Positions 22,728-34,420 are shown, counted from the first letter of the stretch. The stretch is DNA of 64,000 nucleotides from Riptortus pedestris (GCA_019009955.1 CM032233.1:82202001-82266000), one strand, 5' to 3'. Program-made: numbers and translations. The notes: generated by a model not told the origin, from the letters alone.

Positions 22728-22730
<3 letters not shown>
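22610..22730 (+). mobile_element. Penelope-like terminal segment, type B copy 3
   Basis: CTGAAGA (22636), stem GTGGC/GCCAC (22644-22648 and 22655-22659) and GAAAT, then the AATAAAGTTTGCACCG block and TTGGTAACCCTTGCCAT. It ends exactly at the start of a (TA)n tract. Confidence 0.75.

Positions 22731-22804
<74 letters not shown>
22731..22804 (+). repeat. (TA)n-(CA)n microsatellite
   Basis: About 58 bp of TA followed by ~16 bp of AC, bordered on the left by the Penelope type B tail. Frames made of repeating Ile-Tyr are artefacts. Confidence 0.9.
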
Positions 22805-22851
22805 TTGTCAGAGAATATGTGGTGTGTTGAGTTCACAAGTCTTTTATCCTT

Positions 22852-22902
22852 GCACTTGGAAAATCTTAGTTTACGCAGTCCCTTCGTGATGGACTTTTTT
22901 TT
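22852..22902 (+). mobile_element. HINE right terminus, solo
   Basis: GGAAAATCTTAGTTTACGCAG, the other hairpin half (CTTCGTGATGG) and ACTTTTTTTTT, without other element sequence on its left. Confidence 0.65.
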
Positions 22903-22990
22903 TCATGAACGAAGCTCATTGTGACCATCTTCTGGGGAGAATCAATGGACATTTAAAAAATGTTTCAAACATCGCGCCAATAGCTGTTGT

Positions 22991-23022
22991 AGCGTAAGGG
23001 AAATCAACTATTGAGTTTGTAC

Positions 23023-23055
<33 letters not shown>

Positions 23056-23915
23056 TCTTTTACTGTTCTACCGGTCGAAATTATTGTTTTATTGTTTCGA
23101 ACTAGATATATAAGTGTTTCAGGCCAAACTAAAGATCAAGTTCGTTTAATGTTAAAATCAGGACTGAGGGAGGGTGGGAATTTTGGAAAGTAGAAATTTT
23201 AAGGATTAATATACTTTGGATATAAAAAGTGTACAGAACTAATCTTATCATAAATTGTTTATTCTATAAATGTTGTTAAGTAAATATTTTCGTTAAGAAT
23301 AATATTACCCGAGATATTTGAAATTTTTGTTTTCAGCCTTTAGTTAACTCCCACTCCTTCCTACACATGTCCTAATAACAATACGTTATAAAATGAACCT
23401 CATTAGTCTAAGCTTAAATACCAAATATTCTGTCCATGGGACTTTTATTATGCGAGATACGTTCAAATTCGTTGTGCGATCAATTTAGGTCTTACGTTCT
23501 TGTCTCGAAAATATTCATTTGATCAATTCCATACTGGATATTGAACCGTTTTATTCAACAGTAAAGATCATAATTGTGCTTGGCATTAATTGGACCAGGC
23601 ATAGGTTGGGTGGGGGCTAAAGAGGGTGGGCAATTAGAAAATTAGAAATATCTCCGTTATTATTAGTTGTTGTGTAAATTGTTATGGAATCAATCTTGTT
23701 GAAATACTGAAGCTCTTCAATTAGTGTACTATGCATTTTTTTCGTAACTTAACTGCTAAGCGAGTTATTCGTACTTTCTTGTTTTCAGCCGCCAGAAACC
23801 CTCCACTCCCCCTCTACACATCGATTTTTTCATAGAAATAGAGAAAATGGGGAGAAATAAGATCACGTGGGAAATCTGCTTAGTTTACGCAATACCTGCG
23901 TGATAGACCTTCTTT
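22991..23915 (+). mobile_element. HINE, long two-module copy (~925 bp)
   Basis: The left end is rearranged: a minus-strand scrap of the left arm lies at 22913-22985, then GGGAAATCAACTATTGAG. (TA)n is at 23022-23055. Module 1 follows (CTAGATATATAAGCG to ACTCCCACTCCTTCCTACACATG), then module 2 (ACTGGATATTGAACCG near 23533 to CCACTCCCCCTCTACACATCG near 23822). The end is CACGTGGGAAATCTGCTTAG, a broken hairpin (ACGCAATACCTGCGT) and a T-rich end. This copy shows the internal duplication clearly. Confidence 0.8.
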
Positions 23916-25090
23916 AGAAAAAGGAGCTATTCAGGTTGCTCACATCATAAAGTTGCACAACAATTTCTTCAAATCTTCATTGAAACTAAAGTGTGATGTA
24001 AAAGTAAATATAATGTTTTATATACTTTACACGTATTGTTGTTAAATCGATTTTTTGTGGTGGAAGCAGGTTCTTATTTTATTTTGTAAAAGATATTGTT
24101 CAATTGAGTATGATTTAAAATATATCTTATTACTTTAAATTTGTTTAGTAACTGTAATAGGGACTGGAGTGAGCTATGTATATTACCTACTTTCCTGACT
24201 ACCTGTCAACATAACTATAGGGTAATCAGGTTGTATGTAACATTCCGCTAATTGTCATTACAGAGACTAAAATCTCAAGATAGCCAAGTTTTATTGAAAC
24301 TATGATTCGGATCCTCGACTTAAAAAGCACTTGAATGGTGAAACTGGAATACATTACCTAAATTCTAGGCACTTAGAAAAATCGATATTTACGCAGCTCC
24401 TGCGTGACTAGCTTGTTTTATTTCTCGTATCAGCTGTTCCAAAACCAATTTGTGTACGCTAAATGGGGTGGATTGGATTCCTTCGAGCCTCTCCCAATTA
24501 CTTCCTCTTTTTTGCAAAATAAATAAATTTTAGTATCGGAAGTTATTGCATGTATAGAATGTATGACGTGTACTCTGATTACATTTTACTTCAAACATCG
24601 GGTAATAAACGAAGGAGATTGACTCATGATGACGTTTTTTTAAAAAGTCCTAGTAATAAATGATGGAACTATTGAAATATAAATATTTGTTGCAACAAAA
24701 TTGCCATTCAGTTGAAAACACTCATGTTTCAATAACATATGTTACTTAAATGATAATAGCAGTCCCCTGTGTGTTTCAAGCTCTTAACTCTCTTTAAAGG
24801 GACTAAAACATGCTTTCTCACATCTAGATAATTTTCTATTCCTGAAAGATAATAAAACCAGGTCTTATTGATTCTCAAAATGTATGTTAGTTTTATTATT
24901 TTTGAAGAAAAGAAATTGAACTAGATGTGGCATGGGATGAGTTAGAACCTTGAAAACGAGCTTACAGCTTGAAGCACATTAGGAATTCTACTAAATAACA
25001 CATGTTATTATAACAAGGGTTTTCATTTTTCCTGAAGGGCTAATCTAATAACACTCAGCTCGAGGGTCAGAACACATAATACAATTGTAT
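23916..25090. other. Unassigned AT-rich sequence
   Basis: One HINE-like scrap near 24370-24415 (TTTACGCAGCTCCTGCGTGAC) is the only recognisable piece. There is no coding signal. Confidence 0.5.

Positions 25091-25142
<52 letters not shown>
25091..25142 (+). repeat. (CA)n microsatellite
   Basis: About 50 bp of AC with one GC interruption near its start, outside HINE copies. Confidence 0.9.
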
Positions 25143-25145
<3 letters not shown>

Positions 25146-25198
25146 TTACTAAACGTCTCATACTCAACCTAAATATAACGTCTTCATTACCAAGACCG

Positions 25199-25381
25199 AA
25201 AAAGCCCGTCACACAGAGGCTGCGTTAACCAAGCAGATTTCACACGTGCGACACATATTTGCATTTACCTCTAAACGTAAAAGTTCAATGAGAACAATAT
25301 TTGGTATTTGGGATTCAAATATAACAGCTTATTGTTAATATGACGTGAGTAGGAGTGGGGGTTCACAAAAGGTCGAAAACT
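25199..25381 (-). mobile_element. HINE right portion, truncated
   Basis: Starts at the right terminus (hairpin halves ACACAG and CTGCGT, one mismatch), then runs ATATTTGCATTTACC, AATATTTGGTATTTG and AGGAGTGGGGGTTCAC. It is cut by the start of the next HINE. Confidence 0.75.
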
Positions 25382-25940
25382 AAAAACGTCCGTCACGCAG
25401 GGGCTGCGTAAAGTAAACAGATTTCCCACGTGAAGTTATCCAATAGATTAATCTCAATACGAGAGCCAAACAGTTACGGAAACGGCCAAACTATTCGGCG
25501 GAAACGAATAGAACCGACCTTAGCCGATTTCATCTCGTCCTTTATCCACACACGCCTAATAAAAATGCAAATATCTCGATTAATATTCAGGATAGAGAGT
25601 AAATTTATATAACAATATTTATAGTAAATGTAATTAGGAATAAGATTGATTCTGTACAATTTTTCGATCCGACGTATTGTAAAGGAGATATTTCGAAATT
25701 CTCCCTCTAAACCCCCCCCCCCCTCCCACTGGTCCGATTTCAGCTGTGAACGAACTTGATCTTTCTTTTTACATAAAACTATTAAACAAAAATTGCGACC
25801 GCTAAAGTGTTAACAAACAAATATGTATATATAGGTTTGAACGGACCTCATTTTCGTCATCTCCTGGGTAAGATCTATCCGAAAATCACGTCTTGACCAC
25901 GACTTCAATAGCTGGTTTCGCTTAAGGGAAATTTGCTAAT
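25382..25940 (-). mobile_element. HINE, compact complete copy (~560 bp)
   Basis: The right end GTCCGTCACGCAG with a perfect hairpin is at 25389-25411 and the left end TTAGCAAATTTCCC is at ~25940. It carries the variant right arm (GAGAGCCAAACAGTTACGG, GGCCAAACTATTCGGCGG) also seen at 13485-13520, 46480-46560 and 54160-54230. The (TA)n is very short (TATGTATATATAGG). Confidence 0.85.
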
Positions 25941-26070
25941 AGAGAATTCTATGTAAAATGAGGCAATTGATGGTCATTGAGGGTCTTGAGAGGTCATAGA
26001 TAACGCAGCTCCTGCGTGAAGGACATTTGGAAGGGAAACCTGTCAGAAGGAAGGAGGGACAACAACGCCT

Positions 26071-26776
26071 AGGCTGAAATATGGAATGCGTCGAGGGGCA
26101 CAGCTCTTATGGGTAATTGGGAGAGCGGAGTGAGGTGGGACGGGGGAGATGGAAATGTCGAGTATAATACAGGGAGGAAGGGGGTGTAGATCCAATGCCG
26201 AGGAATCCCGTAATTAGCTATTACTGTGTGATGGAAGACGAGGTGGATAGTGAGGTGTGGGGAGCTGGTTTGTGGGATTTATACACAAAACACTGCAACG
26301 GAGGGGATTTTCTCTCCTTAATTTAATTGTTCCTCCTAGCTACCGCAGTTACAGCGCCACAATTGAGGATCCGTACGTTCTAAAAGCGGAGCAATATCTC
26401 GCGGCAGCCTCACTCCCCCTTCACACAGCCCGAATTCCAATGTGTAGTCCTAAAATCGGCTGGCTGTTGTCATAATGAGTCCTACGTACGTACGCCATAT
26501 TAAATTAGAAGCGATTCATGAGAATACAGCTAATTTCCCTAAATTCCACATCTACTATATTGTTTCTTATTTAACTAGTTTTGAAATGAAACGCTTGGGA
26601 ATCTCTAAATGCCGAGCTCAGCATGAGATATATAACTCTAATTGTGCCATTTAGCCTTCAGAAAATGACTTCGACTGTAACGCTATATATGAAATTGTAG
26701 CGGCCACACAACCAACCAACTTAATAAACACCTATTTTAATTAATAGATTATGTTTCTGACAACCCCTAGTTCAGC
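26071..26776. other. Unassigned sequence
   Basis: Slightly higher GC around 26100-26470. A 72-codon plus-strand frame at 26257-26475 has no domain or splice context I can support. Confidence 0.4.
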
Positions 26777-27284
26777 AAAAAAAAGTCCTAAGCATATTCC
26801 CCCGCTGAGTTTAGTAGGGAGGGCGGGGGGGTTACCAGGACATATTTGCATGTATCTCGTATAATGAAGGTCTCTTGAATACAATATTTGACATTTAAGG
26901 GTAGAATAATGTGGCTTATTATATAAAAGGGTATTGTTTGTGTAATATGAGTAGAAATGGGGGTTTGCTGAAGGCTGAAAACTGAAAAACGCAAATATCT
27001 CGGTTAATATTCCAGATAGAGAATAAATGTACATAACAATAATTATAGAAAATTTAATTTGCAATAAGAATTGGTTATGTAGAATTTTTCGATCCGACGA
27101 ATAGTAACGGAGATATTTCGAATTTTCGAAAATCCTTCCTACTAAACCCCCCTCCCCCTGGTCCGATTTCAGCCGTTAACGAACTTGATCTTTCTTTTTA
27201 TATAAAACGACTAAATATCGAGTTTGGTAACGATTAAACAATAATTGCGACCGCTAGAGCGGTAACAGACATATATATATAAAT

Positions 27285-27342
<58 letters not shown>

Positions 27343-27469
27343 TTTTGAAAGGACCTCATTTTTGTCATCCCCTATGTAGGATCGATGGATATTTGAAGAA
27401 ACATTTCGAAAATCGCGTTATGAGTACGACCTCAATAACTGATTTCCCTTGAGGGAAATCTGCTAAAAT
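26777..27469 (-). mobile_element. HINE copy with degraded right terminus
   Basis: The right end lacks the hairpin (AAAAAAAAGTCC joins TAAGCATATTCCCCC). The first module, (TA)n at 27271-27339 and a well-kept left palindrome (GATTTCCCTTGAGGGAAATC, 27441-27460) then TGCTAAAA follow. Confidence 0.8.
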
Positions 27470-27624
27470 GTTATTTCAGAACTACTGAGACTCAACACTC
27501 AAATGATCTGGGTTACAAAATTTAAAAACATCAGTAATAATCCCCTTTATCTTCTTTTTTAATTCAATTTTCGAGAATTAGTATTAACTTTTATCTCCAG
27601 ATTTCCCCAGAGATAGTCCAAATC

Positions 27625-27809
27625 AAACTTCATATTTAAACTTTTGTTATGAAAAGAATGATGGAGTTCGTTAATGGCTAGAATTGACTCGGAATGGAGG
27701 GGGGGGGCAGTGGTTAAATCGAAAATTCAATGAATCTCCGTTATTGTAAGTACGAACTAAAAATATAATATGATCAATCTTGTTTCAAATTTAATTTACT
27801 TTAGAGAGA
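27625..27809 (+). repeat. HINE-related segment Z, copy 2
   Basis: Same order of blocks as 21258-21445, including GATGGAGTTCGTTAATGGCTAG, a G-run, and CAATCTTGTTTCAAATTTAA, again joined directly to a HINE left terminus. Confidence 0.7.
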
Positions 27810-28034
27810 TTTTTACCAGACTTTCCTTAAGGAAAATCAGCAGGTCATACGCATGAAGTGATTTTCGAAAAATGTCTTCAAATGTCCATTGGTCCAAGCC
27901 AAGAGATGACAAAAAAGTCCGGCACGCAGGGGCTGCTTAAACTAAGCAGATTTCCCACGTGCGCCACGTATTTGCATTTATTTCAAAACTTAAAAGTTCA
28001 ATGAAAACAATATTTGGTATTTAAGCTTCAAACA
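27810..28034. mobile_element. Two HINE ends joined tail to tail
   Basis: Bases 27810-27910 are a plus-strand left arm (mutated TTTTACCAGACTTTCC to GAGATGAC). At 27911 this switches to a minus-strand right end with AGTCCGGCACGCAG and hairpin, continuing to AATATTTGGTATTTAAGC at 28034. Confidence 0.75.
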
Positions 28035-28151
28035 TTCTTAGAGCCATAATAGGCTGAAAGAGGCTAGTAGGTCTCTAGGAGAAGGAAAACAAGTGAGGAG
28101 ATTATAACTGAATAGAGACCTCCGATTTCACATGATATGAAAGCCCACATT

Positions 28152-29110
28152 AAAAGTCCGTCAGGCAGGGGCTGCGTAAATAAAGTAATTTCCCTCGTGA
28201 AGTTTTACAATAGATAAATCTACATACTGATAACACCTTAACACCAACTTGAATATTAAGTGAATAAATACAAAAGACAATGAACTCTATCAGGCAATTT
28301 TAATACCCTCTCAGCGGAAAGCGTCTGAATTGTAAAGAAATAGGTCAGCCAACCTCTCAGATCTGAACAGATAAATAGAAAAAATCTTCACCGAAAAGAA
28401 AAACAATTACTGAAATATATCTGACTATAACATATTAATTTTATTGAAAACTATTTACTATATTTAGTAGTCTCTTACGACTTGTTCTTTAGTATTGCAT
28501 GAGACGCTTGAAAGAATGGGGGGGGGATTAACAGAACGTATTTGCATGTATCTCGTAAAATAAAGGTCCCTTGAAATTAATATTCGGTATTTAAGCTTGG
28601 AAGAAAGTGGTTTATTATATAACAAACCATTGTTTATGTGACATTAGTAGGAGTTTGCTGAAGGCTATAAACTAACAAAAGCAAATATTTTGGTTAATAT
28701 TTAAAATAGAGAATAAATGTATATAACAATATTTATAGTACACTCAATTTGCAATAAGATTGGTTATATACAATGTTTTTATCCGAAAAGTAATAACAGA
28801 GATATTTAGTATATAATATATAGAGATATATTCTAAAACCCCCTCCCACTCGTCCAATATCTGTCATTAACGAAATTGATCTTTCTTTTAACATAAAATG
28901 ATTAAATATGAAGTTTTGTACCGATACAAAAAAATTGCGGCAACCGCTAGAGCGTTTACAGAAAATATATACATAATATTGAACGGACCTCATTTCGCCT
29001 TTCTCGATCGATCAACTGGGTAGGATCGATGGACATTTGAGGAACATGTTCGAAGATCCTGTCATGAGTGCGACCACAATATCTGATTTCCTTTAAGGGA
29101 AATCTGCTAA
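28152..29110 (-). mobile_element. HINE, full-length copy (~960 bp)
   Basis: The right end AAAAGTCCGTCAGGCAG has one hairpin mismatch. The long right arm (AGATAAATCTACATACTG..GTAACACC-type region), a G-tract at 28520 and module 1 follow, and the left end is TTAGCAGATTTCCC at 29110. The (TA)n core is reduced to AAATATATACATAATA. Confidence 0.85.
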
Positions 29111-29935
29111 CAATAAATTCTACAGTGGATGGCATCCGACAATGAGGGAGATAGAAGATGATATGGGTTGAAATAGACTGGGAAGCAAGCCATCAACCGA
29201 GGTAGAGAGAGGGGGCAAAGCTCTTAATGCCAGCTAAAAATCCTCGAGGTCAGTAAAGCAAACCGAAAGAAAATTAATATGACCGTGAAGAATACTTGAT
29301 TAGTACTAATGATGAAGAACAAGAAGATGGTTTTTCTTGAGAAACTGAAGAAGAAGAGAAGATAAGGAAAGTTAAATTAATTATTCCTTTTTCAACAGAT
29401 TGTGATTATTTTGTGTTTCCTTAGAAAAGAAGGCTCGGCATACTCAGAACCAATTCCATTGAGACCAACAGATGGGAGTATCTCGAAAATAACAATGAAA
29501 ATTTTGTAAAACAAGAGACTTTGGAATGAGATAAAACAAACCTCTGATAAGCCCCTGGATTAATTACAAGAAGTAGCTGGAAGCACTAGTGGAGAGGAGC
29601 TTTGTAAGATGGCCCGGTCCTGCCTTTCGTAAAAAGGAAAAGCTCCCTTTTCTCACATCTGAAAAGGAAACGCTTAGATAACTGGATTTTCTTGCAGCTA
29701 TTGGTTCACCGACGTCAAATTAAATTGTAATACAAATACAATCTTTGTCAAGGAAACATTCTGGTGGAAATCCATTACAGATAATTCAATATACGGTTTT
29801 GAAAATCCTAGTTTTCCCTTATATACACATTACTGATCTTATGAGAACAGTAAATAGATTTGGGTATTTTAAGTAAAACTATAGAAAAAAGGAATTAGTT
29901 ATTTGGTATTTTTGGAAGAGTGCTGTTTTAACAGA
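29111..29935. other. Unassigned sequence
   Basis: Purine-rich AGAAGAAGAAG patch near 29310-29360. No gene or shared repeat recognised. Confidence 0.45.
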
Positions 29936-30190
29936 TTTTTCTTAAAGGAAGTGGGCTATTGAGATTGTTCACTTGACGCGATTTTCAAAAAATATTGTCA
30001 AATGCCCATCGGAGCCAAACTGATGACAAATGTAGATCTCTCTAATATAAAAACACACGCAAGCGTGAGAAAACATACAGGCATTTGTTTAGCGGCAGAA
30101 AGTCGATAAACGTTTCATGAATTGAGATCGTTAATGATTGAAACTCAAGCAGGGGTGGGGGTTTATTATATTCTGGTAATAATGATTGGA
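29936..30190 (+). mobile_element. HINE left arm, degraded
   Basis: TTTTAACAGATTTTTC, GGGCTATTGAGATTG and CTTGACGCGATTTTC to GATGACAAATG. Then a diverged module with AAACGTTTCATGAATTG and a GGGGTGGGGG tract, with no (TA)n core. Confidence 0.65.
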
Positions 30191-30229
30191 ACTAATGGTA
30201 ATTATTACTGCTTGAGAAAGTAGGTTAGA

Positions 30230-30646
30230 AGATCAAATAAAGGGTTAGAACCGCCAGTATAAATGATACTGTTGTGATACCTATCGATGAAGACCGTCAT
30301 CACTGGCTGATGATCGAGTACAGCTGGCATTGTGGTTTCGGTGCAAATGCACCATCTTCAACCCCGTCAAAAATTGTACTTAGTTAGTTTTCCGTTAGTC
30401 AGTAGGTTTTATAGGTCTGTTATCCGTAATTCGTTTGACAGATCTAAGATCTAAGTACACAGACCAGGAATAAAACGTAAACCACCCAATGCGGATAACA
30501 GACGTAAAAAACCTACAGACTGATGGAAAACTAACTCCGAACAATTTTTGACTGGCTTGAAAATGGTGCATACATAGCGCTTTCCAACTGTACTCAATCA
30601 TAAGCCAGTGACGGCGGTCTTCACCGATATGTTTAACGACAGTTTA
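30230..30646. mobile_element. Foldback element A, copy 2 (Penelope-related)
   Basis: Arms ~30268-30420 and ~30493-30644 are imperfect inverted repeats homologous to 21630-22004. On the minus strand the left arm shows TTGAAGA, then a perfect stem GGTGC/GCACC (30340-30344 and 30349-30353), then GAAAC. The left flank AAATAAAGGGTTAGAACCG matches, inverted, the sequence just right of copy 1. Confidence 0.75.
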
Positions 30647-32465
30647 GAAAAGGACTTAAGAAATTAATTAAACGAATCTTCAAGTTATAATTATGAGCGT
30701 GACTAATTTTAATAGTTCTCTTAACTCAACATGCTATTTTGAAATGCAATATTCTTTACTGCTTATATACGATTACACATTATACTAGCCAATACTATTC
30801 AGGGTCTCTTCTATGAGCAGAACTCGGGGTATACAGGCTTATACTGTTTACGAGGAATTAGTAAGAAGTAAAAATACAATTCTTCATATAAAGTATTCAT
30901 TATTACGTTTTCTCGTGTTTAAAGTGTTTTAGGGGAATATAATAACGAAGAAAAAATATAAATTAATGTATTAATTAATATTTATGAACAGTGTTGTTCC
31001 ATAAAGTTAAATTCCAAAAAAAAAAAAGTCAAAGTTTTCTTGAAGGGTAAAGTATTCGTTATTCATGAGGAATGTTCCGTGATTAACTTTAATATCTAAG
31101 CTATTTCTAAGTTTCTGAAATTATAATTGCTGATAGGGCTCATGAGTTACTTTTGCTGAAACATCCATCGAGTTAATAAAGTTTAAATTCACTAAAACTA
31201 ATGTTAAGAAATATAATGACTTTATCCAAGTAGAAATTCAAGCTCAACATGCGATGAAAAGACAAGGCCTAAATAAAAACATTGCTTTCCAGGCACATTT
31301 TTCGAATCTAATTAGAGACAAGGAATGGTTGTTAAAATATTTTTTTTCTAAACTTTTACATGGAGTGGTCATATTTTAAGGTATTAATAGATGGTGAAAA
31401 AAAAAATGTCTTATGCTGAGTTAAATGTTACACACCACACACAGCACGTTTAATAGTTCGTAGTTGTTACATTTGGTGTATCTTGCAGCAGAATGTTCAA
31501 AATAATTCAAAAATGTTACTATGTACTTGTTATAAGATAAAGAAATAGTCCTAACCTAAGGAGACAATAAACATGACAAGAAATTACGTCATCCCAATTA
31601 CAGCCGTCTAATATATTTTAGATTTCATTTTACATTCATTCCACGTTTAAACACTACTTCTGCATTTCTTGCCACCAGTAATATTTATTACTTCCAGGCT
31701 GTTGATTCATTTTTTGATTTCAGACATAGACCTACAAGTGTACTCTTAGCTTACACTTCAAGGGCTCAAAATTCTCAAAATTTCTTTATATACCCAGTTT
31801 TTTTTTGTGCTGACTTGCATGAAATCATGTATTGTAAGTGTTAAAATTCTAATTTGGGATGTATTGTTTACTATGTGTATATTGTATATTGATTTTGGTG
31901 GAAGTATATGAAAATATTCTTTGACTTTAAGCATGATGACAATATACTTTTGTATCTGGAATTTCTCGCAAATAATTAATTCATTCCCGTAGCGCATTAA
32001 TGATTTTTACTTCCGAAAAAGTTGCACTTTTCTCAAAATACTTGGGTCCACCTACATATTTTTTCACCTAATTTTATTTACTGCTGATGTATGAATGTTT
32101 CTTAATCTCAAGTAATTTTATTGTGTATTATTTAGTGATTTATTTTATGCTCATAATTCATAAGTTATTACATATTTAGTATTATATTTAGACACTTTTT
32201 GTTGCATAGTACTTAAATCTTGAGGAAGTGCTCAGGTTAGTCTTGTAAGACAAGGTTCAATTTTTAATGAGTAATTTAGCAGTATCCAGCATTTAAGAAT
32301 AAGAAAAATGTAGTCTTCCTGAATAAAACTTAATTATTTATTAACCACCAGTTTTACCACGTTATTAGTAGCATACTCAGGTATATTTATTAATACGAAG
32401 ACCCAAAGATAAATGTGGGGAATATTATTGACCCATTACTTTAGTGTTTACCTATTCACATTAAT
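30647..32465. other. Unassigned AT-rich sequence
   Basis: 1.8 kb with only short frames, homopolymer A runs at ~31016 and ~31400, and no repeat shared with the rest of the window. Confidence 0.5.
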
Positions 32466-32694
32466 TGTAACAAATAGATCTGCGCATGCCACGCATGGTG
32501 GAACATGATGTTAATAAATGAATATATTTTAAGCAGGAAGACATCTATCTTATCTTGTTAGTTAGATAAGGCGATGGTCCTGATACACTTGGTAAACCTA
32601 GATTTCCGAGTAGGTTATAGGAATTTAGAAGAACAACTTAAGCTGCCTCCATTTAGGCGGTACTTGCGAACAGCTGGATAATATTGGTATAGAA
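32466..32694 (+). repeat. Duplicated segment e, copy 1
   Basis: Shares order and most bases with 34421-34674: AACAAATAGATCTGCGC, GGAACATGATGTTAATAAAT, ACACTTGGTAAACCTAG and CAGCTGG.AATATT. In both places it ends in ATAGAATTTTAGCAGATTT, so the duplication includes the junction with a HINE left end. Confidence 0.85.
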
Positions 32695-32812
32695 TTTTAG
32701 CAGATTTCCTTTAGGAAAAATTGAGGTTGTACTCATGGCGCGATTTTCGAAAACTTTCTTCAAATGTCCATCGATCCTACCTAGGGGATGACGAAAATGA
32801 GGTCAGTTGAAA

Positions 32813-32856
<44 letters not shown>

Positions 32857-33150
32857 GATATATTTGTCTTTTACGGCTCTAGCGGTCGCAATAATTGTTT
32901 TATTGGTACCAAAAACAATATACAGAATATTTCTATCTATCTATTCAGCTCTGCAAGGTTGGCAGACCTGTTTGTTTACAATTCAGACGCTTTCCGTTGT
33001 ATAGATTATTAACTTCTAAATTGACTAAAAGATTTTTTATTACTGCTTTTGTATTTATTCACTTAATATTCACGGTGGTGTTACCAGTATGTAGTTTTAT
33101 CTATTGTAAATCAAGTGGGGAATCTGCTTAGTTTACGCAGCCCCTGCGCA
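32695..33150 (+). mobile_element. HINE copy with central deletion
   Basis: Left end, (TA)n at 32817-32853, a jump from CAAAAACAATATACAG to the right arm (TCTATCTATCTATTCAG), then GGGGAATCTGCTTAG and the hairpin ACGCAG-CCC-CTGCGC. The last bases of the terminus are replaced by Penelope sequence. Confidence 0.8.
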
Positions 33151-33628
33151 AGCCTAAAATTTGATTTTGATAATGTAAGTATAATAGAAAAAGAAAGAAA
33201 TTTAAGCAAGAGGAGGATAAAAGAGAATATGCACATTATAAAAAATAGAAAAAAGGTGATCAATAAGAAAACAGAAATAAAACATGTGAATTATATATAT
33301 TTTAATTTATTAGAAACTTTAAAGTGATAGTTAATCAATTATAAATTTCTCATTTACGATTTAGACTACACTTCATTAGGGATAATCGATATATTTTTAT
33401 TTCGTGACGTATCGATATAAATCAGCTGACTTGACCCGCCATACTTTGTAAGCCATTCTCCGACTGGTACGGCTAGTGGAAGGTCATAGAGAAAGATGTA
33501 GCCGTTAGTTTAGTTCCTTTTGTGTAGAAGAACTTCTGATGAGGAATGAAACTAGTTGAGAAATAAAAATGATTTGAATAATCATTTTTTTGTGATGAGC
33601 TTCCGTCATTGACTACTTAAGTAAAATC
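33151..33628 (+). pseudogene. Penelope-like element 3' end, 5'-truncated
   Basis: The coding part at ~33160-33327 reads FDFDNVSIIEKERNLSKR, then ENMHIIKN and INKKTEIKHVNYIYF and a stop. This is the conserved tail of the Penelope endonuclease region (FDFDNVxIL..E.....KR.I.E..HI). The 3' untranslated part (GACTTGACCCGCCATACTTTG, GTACGGCTAGTGGAAGGTC, AGTTTAGTTCC, CTGATGAG, GAAACTAGTTGAG) matches 56225-56545. It begins abruptly within a HINE terminus. Confidence 0.8.
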
Positions 33629-33630
33629 GT

Positions 33631-33684
33631 TAGTCCCACCCTGGTAGGAGGGTAGTATTCTATAGTGGACGCTAATAAAGAACA
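33631..33684 (+). mobile_element. SINE scrap
   Basis: CCCACCCTGGTAGGAGGGTA and GTGGACGCTAATAAAG correspond to the end of the SINE family with a deletion between them. Confidence 0.45.
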
Positions 33685-34211
33685 TTTCGATGTAATTGAA
33701 TCAGAATAAGATATATTCAGTGGATAATTTTATTTTTCTTCCGATTTAAAGAGATTTGTATCTTCGTTTGTGACGATGTGCCTAAGTGGTGCGGGAAGGT
33801 TTAGTAATTGTAATCCAGGGATGTATGATTCGTAAAGTGGAATATATTGCCAAGTATAAGAAAGACAATTTGGAGAGAGAGCTTTAGGAGACTGGTTGTG
33901 CTAGGGAGGGGTGAGGTGTGTGTGGGGGTTGGGGGGTTGGGAGAGAGTGGCGAGGTCCTTGGAGAAAAATGTCGTTCCCCGGCCCTTCCACTTAAGGGTA
34001 TTAGTGGGAGTGGGGTGGCTGCATATGGGCAGGGCTCATGTAAACAGGGACATTTCTCAGCAGCATCCTCCTCTCCAGTACGCCCACCACTAATCCACTA
34101 ATTAGACATTAACATCCCCATATACCGTCTCGCCAAACAGATTCCCCTCCCTTAACTATTATCTACATACTTCCCTTCATCTTACCCTTTGCCCTCATAT
34201 CGCTGCATCCC
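33685..34211. other. Unassigned sequence
   Basis: A G-rich patch at 33890-33960 and moderate GC to 34140. Frames of 60-84 codons overlap in different frames without any domain. Confidence 0.4.
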
Positions 34212-34402
34212 GATTTCATTGATCTACTATCCGGGAGGTTTTAGCCCTTAAGGGAAATCAGCTATTGGGGTCGTACTCATGACGCGTTTTTCTAAAACTG
34301 TCTCCAAATGTCTACAGATCCTACCTAGGAGATGACGAAAACCAGGTTCGTTCAAAATTGTATATATATCTGTTCCCGCTCTTACGCGGTCGTAATTGTT
34401 GT
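34212..34402 (+). repeat. Duplicated segment d, copy 1 (includes HINE left arm)
   Basis: GATTTCATTGATCTACTATCC followed by a HINE left arm, in which TTTTAGCC lacks the AGATTT part, and by GTTCCCGCTCTTACGCGGTCG. It matches 34898-35103 in the same orientation, including non-HINE bases on the left, so it is a local duplication. Confidence 0.8.
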
Positions 34403-34420
34403 TTATCTTTTGATTTTAAT

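Larger units (their letters stand above)
25160..26070. repeat. Dispersed repeat R, copy 1, carrying two HINEs
   Basis: The flanks 25160-25198 (CTCAACCTAAATATAACGTC...) and 25941-26070 (GAGAATTCTATGTAAAATG through GACAACAACGCCT) correspond to two neighbouring parts of the repeat at 35839-36950. The space between them is filled by two HINE copies here and by a LINE there. Confidence 0.7.

Noticed and set aside
22516..22924. Frames with repeating Ile-Tyr on both strands
   Set aside because: They read through a (TA)n-(CA)n microsatellite.
26257..26475. 72-codon plus-strand frame starting MGSWFVGF
   Set aside because: No recognisable domain; the moderately higher GC alone is not enough.
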